A stretch of DNA of 64,000 nt from Streptomyces gossypii (GTDB taxonomy: Bacteria > Actinomycetota > Actinomycetes > Streptomycetales > Streptomycetaceae): positions 186,001 to 250,000 of the forward strand of contig NZ_JAJAGO010000008.1 in assembly GCF_025165795.1 (NCBI RefSeq), given 5' to 3'. Positions within the stretch are counted from its first letter, which is position 1; every line of letters begins with the position of its first letter. This document shows positions 8,424-17,300 of the stretch, piece by piece. Made by a program: the position numbers and the translations under genes. The notes beneath the pieces were generated by a model that was not told the DNA's origin, did no database searches, and was given only the letters and a program-made list of their open reading frames with translations.

Positions 8424-8458
8424 AGGGCCGCGGATCCCGATGTGGGTTCCGCGGCCCT
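8424..8458 (-). terminator. Intrinsic terminator (attenuator) in the wblC leader
   Basis: Perfect 11-bp stem (8458-8448 with 8434-8424 in transcript order) with a 13-base loop, followed on the minus strand by the U-rich run TCTGTTTTCC. It lies 75 bp upstream of the wblC start and 26 bp after the stop of the upstream reading frame. This is a true intrinsic terminator by sequence, placed where it would block wblC transcription by default. Confidence 0.82.
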
Positions 8459-8470
8459 GGAAGGTACCGA

Positions 8471-8489
8471 CCTGATCTTGCTGATCAGG
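8471..8489 (-). promoter_or_regulatory. Leader hairpin spanning the upstream-frame stop codon
   Basis: A perfect 7-bp stem (8489-8483 with 8477-8471) and 5-base loop. The TGA of the upstream reading frame (8487-8485) lies inside the 5' arm, so a ribosome terminating there would melt it. This could couple translation to the downstream terminator choice. Confidence 0.55.
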
Positions 8490-8775
8490 CTGGATCTCTC
8501 CAGGGATCGTGGCCACGGAAGGCCCACATCGAGTGCTGCTGCGTCTTCTGGCTTCCTTCGCCGGCACCGTTGGCTGCAAATGCAGAGACATAGGACTGCG
8601 CCTGTGCCACTGCCGCCGCGGGTGCCTTGATCGGTCGCTCATCGCCGCCGAGCCGCTCATTACCGCCGACGAGCACGACACCGGACACACCGGCGCTGTG
8701 CAGGCGGACAGAGGGCAGGCAGGAGGCAATCACCGAGTGACCGGTCAGTTTGGTGGTGTTGATGAGGTCAATCAC
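8485..8775 (-). CDS. Upstream reading frame in the wblC leader (96 codons)
   Basis: A GTG-initiated frame of 96 residues (VIDLINTTKLTGHSVIASCL at its start, RGHDPWRDPA at its end) with an ideal ribosome binding site, AAAGGAGG, eight bases upstream. The third codon position is roughly three-quarters G or C, lower than in neighbouring genes. Its stop sits in a leader hairpin just before the terminator. The best reading is a regulatory upstream frame whose translation reports ribosome function, as known for whiB7 leaders. It could also be a small independent protein. I recognise no domain. Confidence 0.6.
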   Translation of the reverse strand: MIDLINTTKLTGHSVIASCLPSVRLHSAGVSGVVLVGGNERLGGDERPIKAPAAAVAQAQSYVSAFAANGAGEGSQKTQQHSMWAFRGHDPWRDPA

Positions 8776-8892
8776 TGGGCTCGCCTCCTTTCGGCGTCTT
8801 GAGGGACCGGTCGAAGCTGGTCCGTGGATGTTCAGCGTTCAGTACAGCATGGAAAGCTCGGTGCGAGTAGCCCCGCCCTGTCCACGTCTGGA

Positions 8893-8930
8893 AGGCTATG
8901 AGGCTGCGTGCCGCTGGCGCAAACTATTTT
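8893..8930 (-). promoter_or_regulatory. Candidate wblC promoter
   Basis: On the minus strand, AAAATAG (8930-8924) directly precedes a -35-like TTGCGC (8922-8917), then 18 bp, then TAGCCT (8898-8893), matching TTGnnn and TAnnnT. An AT-rich block just upstream of -35 is the reported WhiB7-type promoter feature. It overlaps the uvrD2 stop codon and predicts a start near 8886. Confidence 0.45.
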
Positions 8931-11299
8931 CCCGTCTGTTCTGTAACAGCCTCTGTGACAGGCTCCGGGTCAGACTCTGCGGCGGCGTCTGTGACGGGCT
9001 CCGGGACAGGCGCGACGACTGGTTTCTCGCCCGCTTCCCCGCTTGCTTCCCCGTCCGCCTCAGCGCCGGGCTCCCCGCCCGCGCAGAGGGCCAGTACGTC
9101 GGCCCCGAAGCGGTCCAGCTTGCGGGCACCCACCCCGGAGATCCGAGACAGCCCGGCCGCGTCGTCCGGCACCGTCTCCGCGATGGCCATCAGTGTCTTG
9201 TCCGTGAAGACGCAGTAGGCAGGCTGGCCGAGCTCCTTGGCCTGGCCCGAGCGCCACTCCCGCAGCCGGTCGTACAACTGCTCGTCCAAATCCGAGGGGC
9301 AGCCCTCGCAGCGCATCAGCTTCATCTCTCCGGCATCGGTCAGGGTGCGCCCGCACACCCGGCACAGCACCGGGCCGCGCCGCTTGCGCCCCCGGCCGCC
9401 ACCGCCGCGCTCGACACCGCCGGCTCCGCCGCCGCCCGCCGTACGGGCACCGGACGTCGAGGAGCCCGGCCGCAGTCCGTTGAGGAAGCGGCTGGGGCGG
9501 CGTCCGGCGCGGCCGCCAGGGGAGCGGGAAAGCGCCCAGGAGAGCCCGAGGTGGAGCCGGGCCCTGGTCACCCCCACATACAGCAGCCTCCGCTCCTCCT
9601 CGACCTGCTCGTCCGTCTTGGCGTAGGTGATCGGCATCATGCCCTCGGTGAGACCCACCAGGAAGACGGCGTCCCACTCCAGCCCCTTGGCCGAGTGCAG
9701 CGAGGCGAGCGTGACGCCCTCGACCGTCGGCGCGTGCTGGGCGTTGGCCCGCTCGTCCAGCTCGGCGACGAAATCCGCGAGCGCGGCCTGCGGGCTGGCC
9801 CGGCGGAAGTCCTCCGCCAGCCGCACCAGGGCGGCCAGCGACTCCCAGCGGTCCCGGACCGCCCCCGAACCGGCCGGCGGCTCCGTGGTCCACCCCCGGG
9901 AGGTCAGCACCGCCCGCACCTGGGAGGGCAGGTCCACCGCGTCGTCCAGCAGGGTGTCGTTCCCCCCGGCGCGCGCCGCGCCACGCAGTGCGACTCCTGC
10001 CTCGCGCACCTCGGCACGCTCGAAGAACCGCTCGGCGCCACGGAGCTGGTACGGCACCCCCGCGTCGGCAAGTGCCTGCTCGTACACCTCGGACTGCGCG
10101 TTGATCCGGAAGAGCACGGCGATCCCGCTGGCGGGCACCCCGGAGTCGATCAGCGCGCGGACCCGCTTGGCGGTGCCCTCGGCCTCGGCGGGCTCGTCCG
10201 GGTACTCGCTGTAGACCGGGTCGGGGCCCGCCTCGCGCTGGGAGATCAGCTCCAGCCGGTGCTCAGCGGCACGGCCCCGGGCCTGACCGAGCAGTCCGTT
10301 GGCGAGGTGCACGACCTGTGGGGTGGAGCGGTAGTCGCGGACGAGCTTCACCACCGTCGCGTCGGGGTGCCGGGTACGGAAATCAAGCAGGTGGTCGGGG
10401 GTGGCGCCGGTGAAGGAATAGATCGTCTGGCTGGCGTCGCCGACCACGCACAGGTTGTCGCGGTCGCCCACCCAGAGCTCCAGCAGACGCTGCTGCAAGG
10501 GGCTGACGTCCTGGTACTCGTCCACGACGAAGTGCTGATACTGGCCGCGCACCGTCTCCGCGATGTCCGGGCGGTCCTGGAGCACACCGACCGCCAGCAG
10601 CAGCACATCCTCGAAGTCGATCACCGAGCGGTCCCGCTTCAGCTGCTCGTAGAGCGCGTAGATCCGGCCGGTCTCCGCCGGGTCGCGCGGGGCTTCGCGG
10701 CCGGATTTGGCCAGCGCCGCCGGGTAGTCCTCCGGCACGGCCTGACTGACCTTGGACCACTCGATCTCCGCGGTGACATCGCGCAGTTCGTTGCGGTCGA
10801 GCCGGATACGGCAGCGCGCGGCAGCCTCGGCCACCAGCTGGATCTTGCGCTCCAGCAGCTGGGGCAGCTCGCCGCCGACCGCGCGCGGCCAGAAGTACTG
10901 GAGCTGGCGCAGCGCGGCGGAATGGAAAGTCCGCGCCTGGACACCGGTGGCTCCGAGCTGGCGCAGCCGCCCGCGCATCTCGCCCGCGGCGCGGTTGGTG
11001 AAGGTGACGGCGAGAATGCTCGCGGGCGGCAGTATCCCGGCCCGCACCCCGTAGGCGATCCGGTGCGTGATGGCCCGGGTCTTGCCCGTGCCCGCCCCGG
11101 CCAGCACGCACACGGGCCCGCTGAGGGCCGTGGCGACCGCACGCTGCTCGGGGTCGAGCCCCTCCAGCACGGCGTCGGCGTCCTGCGGCGGCAGCACGTA
11201 GTCGGAGCGGACCGCGGCCCCGGGGGCAGGCGGGGCGCCGGGATCCTGAGTTGCCTGGGATGCCTGGGGGAAGAGAGTGCTGTCCGTTGCTCCTGTCAC
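8924..11299 (-). CDS. uvrD2: ATP-dependent DNA helicase UvrD2
   Basis: A 791-residue superfamily 1A helicase. Walker A GAGTGKT at residues 68-74, the Walker B region DEYQD near 259, and later helicase motifs including LHSAKGLEWDAVF and YVGVTRARLHL are all present. Two features assign it to UvrD2: a tetracysteine zinc module (CRVC near residue 645, CEGC near 660) and a C-terminal HRDC-like domain (LSRISGVGARKLDRFG). It starts with GTG and ends in an acidic repeated tail (EPVTDAAAESDPEPVTEAV). Mycobacterial UvrD2 is an essential 3'-5' helicase whose tetracysteine motif is important. The gene is divergent from mycoredoxin and immediately upstream of the wblC leader. Confidence 0.93.
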   Translation of the reverse strand: MTGATDSTLFPQASQATQDPGAPPAPGAAVRSDYVLPPQDADAVLEGLDPEQRAVATALSGPVCVLAGAGTGKTRAITHRIAYGVRAGILPPASILAVTFTNRAAGEMRGRLRQLGATGVQARTFHSAALRQLQYFWPRAVGGELPQLLERKIQLVAEAAARCRIRLDRNELRDVTAEIEWSKVSQAVPEDYPAALAKSGREAPRDPAETGRIYALYEQLKRDRSVIDFEDVLLLAVGVLQDRPDIAETVRGQYQHFVVDEYQDVSPLQQRLLELWVGDRDNLCVVGDASQTIYSFTGATPDHLLDFRTRHPDATVVKLVRDYRSTPQVVHLANGLLGQARGRAAEHRLELISQREAGPDPVYSEYPDEPAEAEGTAKRVRALIDSGVPASGIAVLFRINAQSEVYEQALADAGVPYQLRGAERFFERAEVREAGVALRGAARAGGNDTLLDDAVDLPSQVRAVLTSRGWTTEPPAGSGAVRDRWESLAALVRLAEDFRRASPQAALADFVAELDERANAQHAPTVEGVTLASLHSAKGLEWDAVFLVGLTEGMMPITYAKTDEQVEEERRLLYVGVTRARLHLGLSWALSRSPGGRAGRRPSRFLNGLRPGSSTSGARTAGGGGAGGVERGGGGRGRKRRGPVLCRVCGRTLTDAGEMKLMRCEGCPSDLDEQLYDRLREWRSGQAKELGQPAYCVFTDKTLMAIAETVPDDAAGLSRISGVGARKLDRFGADVLALCAGGEPGAEADGEASGEAGEKPVVAPVPEPVTDAAAESDPEPVTEAVTEQTGK

Positions 11300-11419
11300 C
11301 CCTCCATGCTGTCAGGTCCCCCGAGGCTCCTGAGCCCGTCGTCCACAGCCGGGGCGGATTGTTCGTACGATTCCGGCGGCTACGGGACAGCCCATGAGGG
11401 CCGGAGAAGACCGGGAGAC

Positions 11420-11446
11420 GGGAATGCCCCGGGAGGTTCGCACGTT
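11420..11446 (+). promoter_or_regulatory. SigR-type promoter of mycoredoxin
   Basis: GGGAAT (11420-11425), exactly 18 bases, then GTT (11444-11446), matching the SigR consensus of thiol-stress genes. It is 47 bp upstream of the mycoredoxin start. Confidence 0.8.
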
Positions 11447-11493
11447 CCCTCTTCGCAATCCCCACGATGACGCACGAAGGAGCGCGAGCGCCC

Positions 11494-11757
11494 ATGCCGG
11501 GTACCGGAACCGTGACGATGTACAGCACCACCTGGTGCGGCTACTGCCGTCGACTGAAGGGCCAGATGGACCGCGAGGGAATCGCGTACACCGAGGTGAA
11601 CATCGAGCACGACGCCGAATCCGCAGCCTTCGTGGAGAAGGCGAACGGCGGCAACCAGACGGTGCCGACGCTCCAGGTGATCCCGACCGCCGGAGGCGAG
11701 TCGGTAGTCATGACGAACCCGAGCCTGGCCCAGGTCAAGCAGGCCCTGGCCAGCTAG
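11494..11757 (+). CDS. Mycoredoxin (glutaredoxin-fold thiol reductase)
   Basis: An 87-residue glutaredoxin-fold protein with the active site WCGYC (C15, C18) and a cis-proline loop NQTVPTLQ. Length and motif match actinobacterial mycoredoxin, which reduces mycothiol mixed disulfides using mycothiol in the cytoplasm. The ATG at 11494 is chosen because GAAGGAG lies about ten bases before it; an earlier in-frame ATG at 11467 has no such site. A SigR-type promoter lies directly upstream, linking expression to disulfide stress. A strong hairpin follows the gene. It is divergent from uvrD2. Confidence 0.93.
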   Translation: MPGTGTVTMYSTTWCGYCRRLKGQMDREGIAYTEVNIEHDAESAAFVEKANGGNQTVPTLQVIPTAGGESVVMTNPSLAQVKQALAS

Positions 11758-11795
11758 GGCGTCCTGGGCCTGCCGGAGGGGCGAGCCGGCCCGAG

Positions 11796-11820
11796 CGCCC
11801 GGGTGTGACACACCCGGGCG
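11796..11820. terminator. Bidirectional terminator between mycoredoxin and nudC
   Basis: A perfect 11-bp inverted repeat (11796-11806 with 11810-11820) with a 3-base loop between two convergent genes. Confidence 0.82.
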
Positions 11821-11856
11821 TCGGCGGGCGGCACCGCGGCGCGGCCGCGGGAGCGT

Positions 11857-12843
11857 CTACAGCGGGCGGGGCAGCGGCTTGCCGTACCAGAGTTCGACGA
11901 GCCGGGCGGCGATGGATATCCCCATCAGAGGCAGCACCTCGCCGGATTCGATCCCGGACCGCAGCTCGTCGCGGGTGAACCATCGGGCCTCTTGTATCTC
12001 CTCACCGTCCACCTGCACCTCGGGCGAGGTCGCGTGGGCCATGAAGCCCAGCATCAGGCTGGACGGGAACGGCCACGGCTGGCTGGCGACGTACTCCACA
12101 TCGCCGACGGTGACACCGGCCTCCTCGGCGACCTCGCGGACAACCGCGCGCTCGATCGACTCTCCCGGCTCCACGAATCCGGCGAGCGTGGAGAAGCGCC
12201 CCTCGGGCCAGTGCACCTGGCGGCCGAGCAACGCGCGGTCCTCGTCATCGGTGACCAGCATGATCACCGCCGGGTCGGTGCGCGGATAGTGCTCGGCGCC
12301 GCACGCCTGGCAGCGGCGGATGTGTCCGGCCGCGGCGATGACCGTACGCTCGCCGCACCGCGAGCAGAAGCGGTGCAGGCGCTGCCAGTTCTCCAGGGCG
12401 ACGGCGTGCACCAGGAGCTCCGAGTCGCGCTCCGAGAGGAGCGTGCCCGCCTCGCGCAGCCCGGCGGGGCGGGCGGCCTCGTCCATCCGCCCGGGCAGCG
12501 AATCCTTCTGCAGCGCGAAATAGCGCACGCCCTCGGCATCGATGCCCAGGAAGTAGCGGTGCTCCTCGGTGACGGGGGCGTCGAAGGAGGGCATGGTCAC
12601 CAGTTCGGTGCGCCCGTCCTCGGTGTCCTCGACGAGTGCCTGTCCGCCGGATACCACGAACACCCTGGTGGTGGGATGGCTCCAGGCCGCCGCCAGCCAT
12701 GCCTCGTCCAGCCGGTGGTGGGCGGCGCGGTCGATGGTGCCGGTGCCGGACAGGGTGATCGGCAGCTTGGCGGCACGGTCGGTCCAGGTGGTCACGGCTT
12801 CCCGAATCCCCTTGTCATCGGTGTGCGTATCCGAGATGTCCAT
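11857..12843 (-). CDS. nudC: NAD(+) diphosphatase (NADH pyrophosphatase)
   Basis: A 328-residue Nudix enzyme of the NudC type, cleaving NAD(H) to NMN(H) and AMP and, in studied bacteria, removing NAD caps from RNA. It has the family's zinc ribbon (CSRCG and CQACG near the middle), the Nudix box GFVEPGESIERAVVREVAEE and the diagnostic SQPWPFPSSLMLGF motif after it. Domain order and length are typical. It is last in a minus-strand series after adnA, adnB and an M20 peptidase, 41 bp behind the peptidase. The start ATG is at 12843. Confidence 0.94.
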   Translation of the reverse strand: MDISDTHTDDKGIREAVTTWTDRAAKLPITLSGTGTIDRAAHHRLDEAWLAAAWSHPTTRVFVVSGGQALVEDTEDGRTELVTMPSFDAPVTEEHRYFLGIDAEGVRYFALQKDSLPGRMDEAARPAGLREAGTLLSERDSELLVHAVALENWQRLHRFCSRCGERTVIAAAGHIRRCQACGAEHYPRTDPAVIMLVTDDEDRALLGRQVHWPEGRFSTLAGFVEPGESIERAVVREVAEEAGVTVGDVEYVASQPWPFPSSLMLGFMAHATSPEVQVDGEEIQEARWFTRDELRSGIESGEVLPLMGISIAARLVELWYGKPLPRPL

Positions 12844-12884
12844 CGGTGCGGGTACGCGGTGCGCTCGGTGTGCGTTCGTCGGTG

Positions 12885-14285
12885 TCAGCGCGCGCTCCAG
12901 TGTTCGGCGAGGTCTTCCCAGAGGTAGGCGGCGGACTCCGCGCCCTTCATCAGCAAGTCCAGTTCGACCTTCTCGTTCGGCGCGTGCCAGCCGTCCGACG
13001 GGACAGAGATGCCCAGGAAGAGCACCGGGACACCGAGCACGTCCTGCAGATCGGCCGCCGGTCCCGAACCGCCCTCACGGGTGAGCCGGATCGGCTCACC
13101 GAAGGCGCGGCCCATCGCCCGCAGCACGGACTGGAGCGCGGGGTGGTCGAGCGGGGTGAGGCAGGGACGGGTGGCGCCCCAGAAGGTGATCTCGTGGCGG
13201 ATGCCCGGGGGCAGCAGCCGCGCGGTCCATTCGCGCACCGCCTGCTGGATCTTCTCGGCGTCCTGTCCGGCGACGGTGCGGAAGGAGAGTTTGAGCTGCG
13301 CACGGGACGGCACGATCGTCTTGCCGCCCGGGCCCTGGTAGCCGCCGCTGATGCCGTTGACCTCGGCGGTGGGCCGGGCCCAGACGCGTTCCAGGGTGGA
13401 GTAGCCCTCCTCGCCGAGGGCGGCGTGCGAGTGGGCCGTACGAAGCCATGCGCTCTCGTCGAAGGGCAGTTCGGCGAAGAGTGCGCGCTCCCGGGGCGAC
13501 AGCTCCACGATGCCGTCGTAGAAGCCGGGCACCGCCACGCTGCGGTCCTCGTGGTGCAGGGCGGCGGCCAGCCGTGCGGCCTCGGTGGCCGGGTTGGGGA
13601 CGGCGCCGCCGAAGGAACCGGAGTGGATGTCCTGATCGGGCCCGTACAGGTCGATCTGGCAGTCGGTGAGGCCGCGCATGCCGGTGCAGACCGTCGGGGT
13701 TTCCGCCGACCACATGCCGGTGTCCGAGACGAGTGCCGCGTCACAGGAGAGCCGGTCGGCGCGGGCCCGGATCAGCTCCGTGAAATGCGCGGAGCCGGAC
13801 TCCTCCTCGCCCTCGATCAGCAGCTTGAGGTGGACGGCGGGTGCGGTGCGGCCGGTGGCCGCGAGATGCGCGCGGACGCCGAGTGTGTGGAAGAACACCT
13901 GCCCCTTGTCGTCCGCCGCGCCGCGCCCGTACAGCCGCCCGTCGCGTCGTACGGGCTCGAAGGGCTCGGTGTGCCAGCCGTCCTCACGGGCGGCCGGCTG
14001 GACGTCGTGGTGTCCGTAGACCAGGACGGTCGGGGCCTGCGGGTCCTCGGTGGGCCACTCGGCGAAGACTGCCGGATGACCCGGGGTCTCCCACACCTCG
14101 ACGGTGGGGAAGCCGGTCTCCGTCAGCTTGCCGGCCAGCCAGCCGGCGCTGCGGCGCACGTCCCCGGCATGGGCCGGGTCGGCGGAAACGGAGGGAATAC
14201 GCAGCCACTCCGCGAGCTCATCGAGGAACGCGTCCCGCGAGAGGTCGAGAAAGCTGCGGACGGCGCTGTCCGGGATGGTGCTCAT
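12885..14285 (-). CDS. M20 family dipeptidase/metallopeptidase
   Basis: A 466-residue di-zinc hydrolase of the M20 (CNDP dipeptidase-like) family. Metal-binding and catalytic motifs are visible: GHHDVQP near residue 91, GAADDKGQ near 122, EGEEESGS near 153 and a late GGSGPAADLQ. Two zinc ions activate water to cleave a dipeptide or acylated amino acid. No signal peptide, so cytoplasmic. It lies 33 bp after adnB and 41 bp before nudC, probably co-transcribed, though it has no obvious link to repair. The exact substrate is unknown. Confidence 0.92.
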   Translation of the reverse strand: MSTIPDSAVRSFLDLSRDAFLDELAEWLRIPSVSADPAHAGDVRRSAGWLAGKLTETGFPTVEVWETPGHPAVFAEWPTEDPQAPTVLVYGHHDVQPAAREDGWHTEPFEPVRRDGRLYGRGAADDKGQVFFHTLGVRAHLAATGRTAPAVHLKLLIEGEEESGSAHFTELIRARADRLSCDAALVSDTGMWSAETPTVCTGMRGLTDCQIDLYGPDQDIHSGSFGGAVPNPATEAARLAAALHHEDRSVAVPGFYDGIVELSPRERALFAELPFDESAWLRTAHSHAALGEEGYSTLERVWARPTAEVNGISGGYQGPGGKTIVPSRAQLKLSFRTVAGQDAEKIQQAVREWTARLLPPGIRHEITFWGATRPCLTPLDHPALQSVLRAMGRAFGEPIRLTREGGSGPAADLQDVLGVPVLFLGISVPSDGWHAPNEKVELDLLMKGAESAAYLWEDLAEHWSAR

Positions 14286-14318
14286 ACGGTGAGCCTATCC
14301 GGAGCGGAGCGCGCGTCC

Positions 14319-17300
14319 TCACGGGTGCGGGTGGCCGCCCTCCTGGGGCCAGTCCTCGTACGGATCCGGCACGGGCTCCGGATCCGGCTCCGGCTCCGGA
14401 TCCAGCTCCGGCTCGGGCTCCTCTCCCAGCAGGAGCCGCTCCAGGGCGGCCCGGCCCGGCAGCTCCGGCGGGCGCACCAGCTCGCCGGTGCGGATATAGA
14501 GGAACGCCGCGCCGACCGCCGACACCGGTACGCCCCGCTGCTCGGCCCAGGCCAGCCGGTAGACGGCGAGCTGGAGCGGGTCGGCGTTCCGGCTGCGGTT
14601 GGTCTTCCAGTCGACGATCTCCCAGAGCGTCTCGCCCTCCGGCCCCTCCTCCTGGTAAACCGCGTCGATACGGCCGCGCACCGTACGACCCGCGAGCGTG
14701 AGCTGGAAGGGCGCCTCGACCCGGTACGGCGTGCGGCGGGCGTACTCGGTGCGCTCGAAGGCTGCCTTCAGCACGGCCAGGTCTCGCTCGTCCGCGATCT
14801 CCGAAGGCTCCTCCTCGCCGACGCCGCCGCTCCCGCCGCCCGCCCCCGGCAGTTCGTCCGGGCCGAGCATCGGCAGGGTCAGCTCCTCGAAGCGGGACTC
14901 GACCCACGCGTGAAAGCGCGTCCCGCGCCGGGCGGCGGCCGGCTGCGGCGGACGTGGCATGGGGCGGGCCAGCTCCCGCGCGAAGGTTCCGGGATCGGCC
15001 GCCAGCCGTGTCAGCTGCGAGGCGGAGAGCGAGGCGGGCAGCGGGACGTCGCGTACGACCGCGCGCGTACGGCGCAGCTCGGTGGCGAGTGCCTCCAGAT
15101 CGCGGTCCCAGGAGGCGGTGAGACGGGCCTCCTCGGGAGTGAGCCCGTCCGGCTCCCCATCCGGCTCCGCCCCGGAGGACGCGGGTGCTCCCGGCTCTGC
15201 GGGCTCTGCCGGTGCCCGCTGCGCCGGGATGCCGCTCCCGTAACCTCCGGGGTCTCGCGGGTCTCCGGGAGCAGCGCCCGCGCCGCCCTCCTCAAGGTAC
15301 GCCAGCACCCGCGCCTCCGCCTCCCTGCGCCGCGCCATCGCCCCCTCGTCCAGCGGCAGCGGCCAGGCGCGCTCCTCGGCGGGCTCCTCCAGAGCGGGGT
15401 TTCCGGCGCCCTCGGCCGGTGCCTCGGCCCACACCTCCACCTCGCCGTGTGCCTCGTCGGCCTCGCAGTGCGCCCGCAGGGCCTCCAGGAAGGCGGACGG
15501 GCCCCGCTGCCGTTTCTGGTCCGGACCCCACCAGTGGCCGGAACCGAGGAGCAGTGAGCGCGGACGGGTGAAGGTCACATAGCCCAGCCGCAGTTCCTCG
15601 GTGGCCTGGTGGTCGCGCAGCTCGGCGTCGTACGCCTTGCGCGCCTTCGCCGTCCACTCCCCCATCCGGGGCAGCGTCGCGGCGTCCCCGCGCAGGGCGT
15701 GCGGCAGGACGCCGGGCCGGGACAGCCAGGAGTCGCGGCTCTGCTCGCTGGGGAAGTGCCCCGCGACCAGGCCGGGCGCCACCACGACATCCCATTCGAG
15801 TCCCTTGGCCTTGTGCGCGGTGAGCACCTTCACGGTGTCCTCCCCGCCCGGCAGCGAGCTGTCCAGGCCCTTCTCGTACTGCACGGCGGTGCGCAGGAAA
15901 CCGAGGAAGGCGAGCAGCGTCGCCTGGCCGTCCAGATTCGCGAAGCCCGCAGCGATGTCCAGGAAGGAGCTGAGGGTCTCGCGGCGGCGGGCCGCCAGGG
16001 CGTGCGGCGAGGCGGACAGCTCGACCTCCAGTCCGGTGACGGCCAGCACCCGGTGCAGCACGTCCATCAGCGGCTCGGCCAGCGAGCGCCGCAGTTCCCG
16101 GATCTCCGCCGCGAACCGGGCGAAGCGGACCCGGGCCGCCGCCGAGAAGGGCAGCTCGTCCAGCTCACCTCGGCCTTCCAGGAAGGTGTCGAGGGCGTCG
16201 GCCAGCGAGATGACCTCCGTGGTGTCCACCCCCTCCACGGCCGCCGCGAGCCGTCGCTCGGCATCCCGGCTGCCCGGCTCGTCGCGCTGGACGAGCCGCC
16301 GCGCGCGCCGCCCCAGCAGGGCGAGGTCGCGGGGGCCGATGCGCCAGCGCGGCCCGGACAGCAGTCGCACCAGCGGAGCGTTGGCGGTCGGGTCCTGGAG
16401 GACCTCGCACATGGCCACCAGATCGGCGATCTCCGGCAGGTGCACCAGCCCGGACAGGCCGACGACCTCGACCGGCACCTCGCGCGCGACCAGCGCGCCC
16501 TGGATCTCGGCGAAATCCCCGCCGGTACGGCACAGCACTGCGATGCTGCCGGGCGGCGTGCCCGTACGCACCAGATGGGCGACGGAGTCGGCCAGCCACG
16601 CCAGCTCCTGGGCGTGCGTCTCCAGCAAGGCGCAGCGCACGACGCCCTCGTGCTCGGCGCCGGGCGCCGGACGCAGCGCCTCGACGCCCTCGTGCCGGGC
16701 GCGCAGCGGGGCGGCAAGGGTGTTGGCGAGGCGCAGCAGACGGCCGCCGCTGCGGCGGTTCTCGCTCAGCGCGAGGCGGGGGGCCGGGCTGCCGTCGGCG
16801 GCCGGGAAGTGCTCGGGGAAGTCGTCGAGGTTGGCGACGGAGGCGCCACGCCAGCCGTAGATGGCCTGGCAGGGGTCGCCGACGGCGGTGACGGGATGCC
16901 CCGCTCCCGCGCCGAAGAGTCCGGCGAGCAGGATGCGCTGGGCGACCGAGGTGTCCTGGTACTCGTCCAGCATGACGACGCCGAACTCGCCGCGCAGCAG
17001 ACGGCCGACCTCCGGCACATCGCGCGCGAGGGTGGCGGACAGGGCGATCTGGTCACCGAAGTCCAGCAGGTCGCGCTCACGCTTGCGGCGGCGGTACTCC
17101 TCGACGAGGCCGAGCAGCTCGCCACGGGCGAGCGCGGCTTCGGGGATCTTGCGCAGATCCTGGTTCGTCAGCTCCGCCTCCGCCAGTTCGGCGAGCAGCC
17201 CTGCGTCGTACGCGCGCAGCTCGGCGGGCGGGACCAGGTGCTCGGACAGCTCGCCGTCCAGCGCGAGGAGGTCGCGGACATGGGTGCTCAGGGCGTTGCG

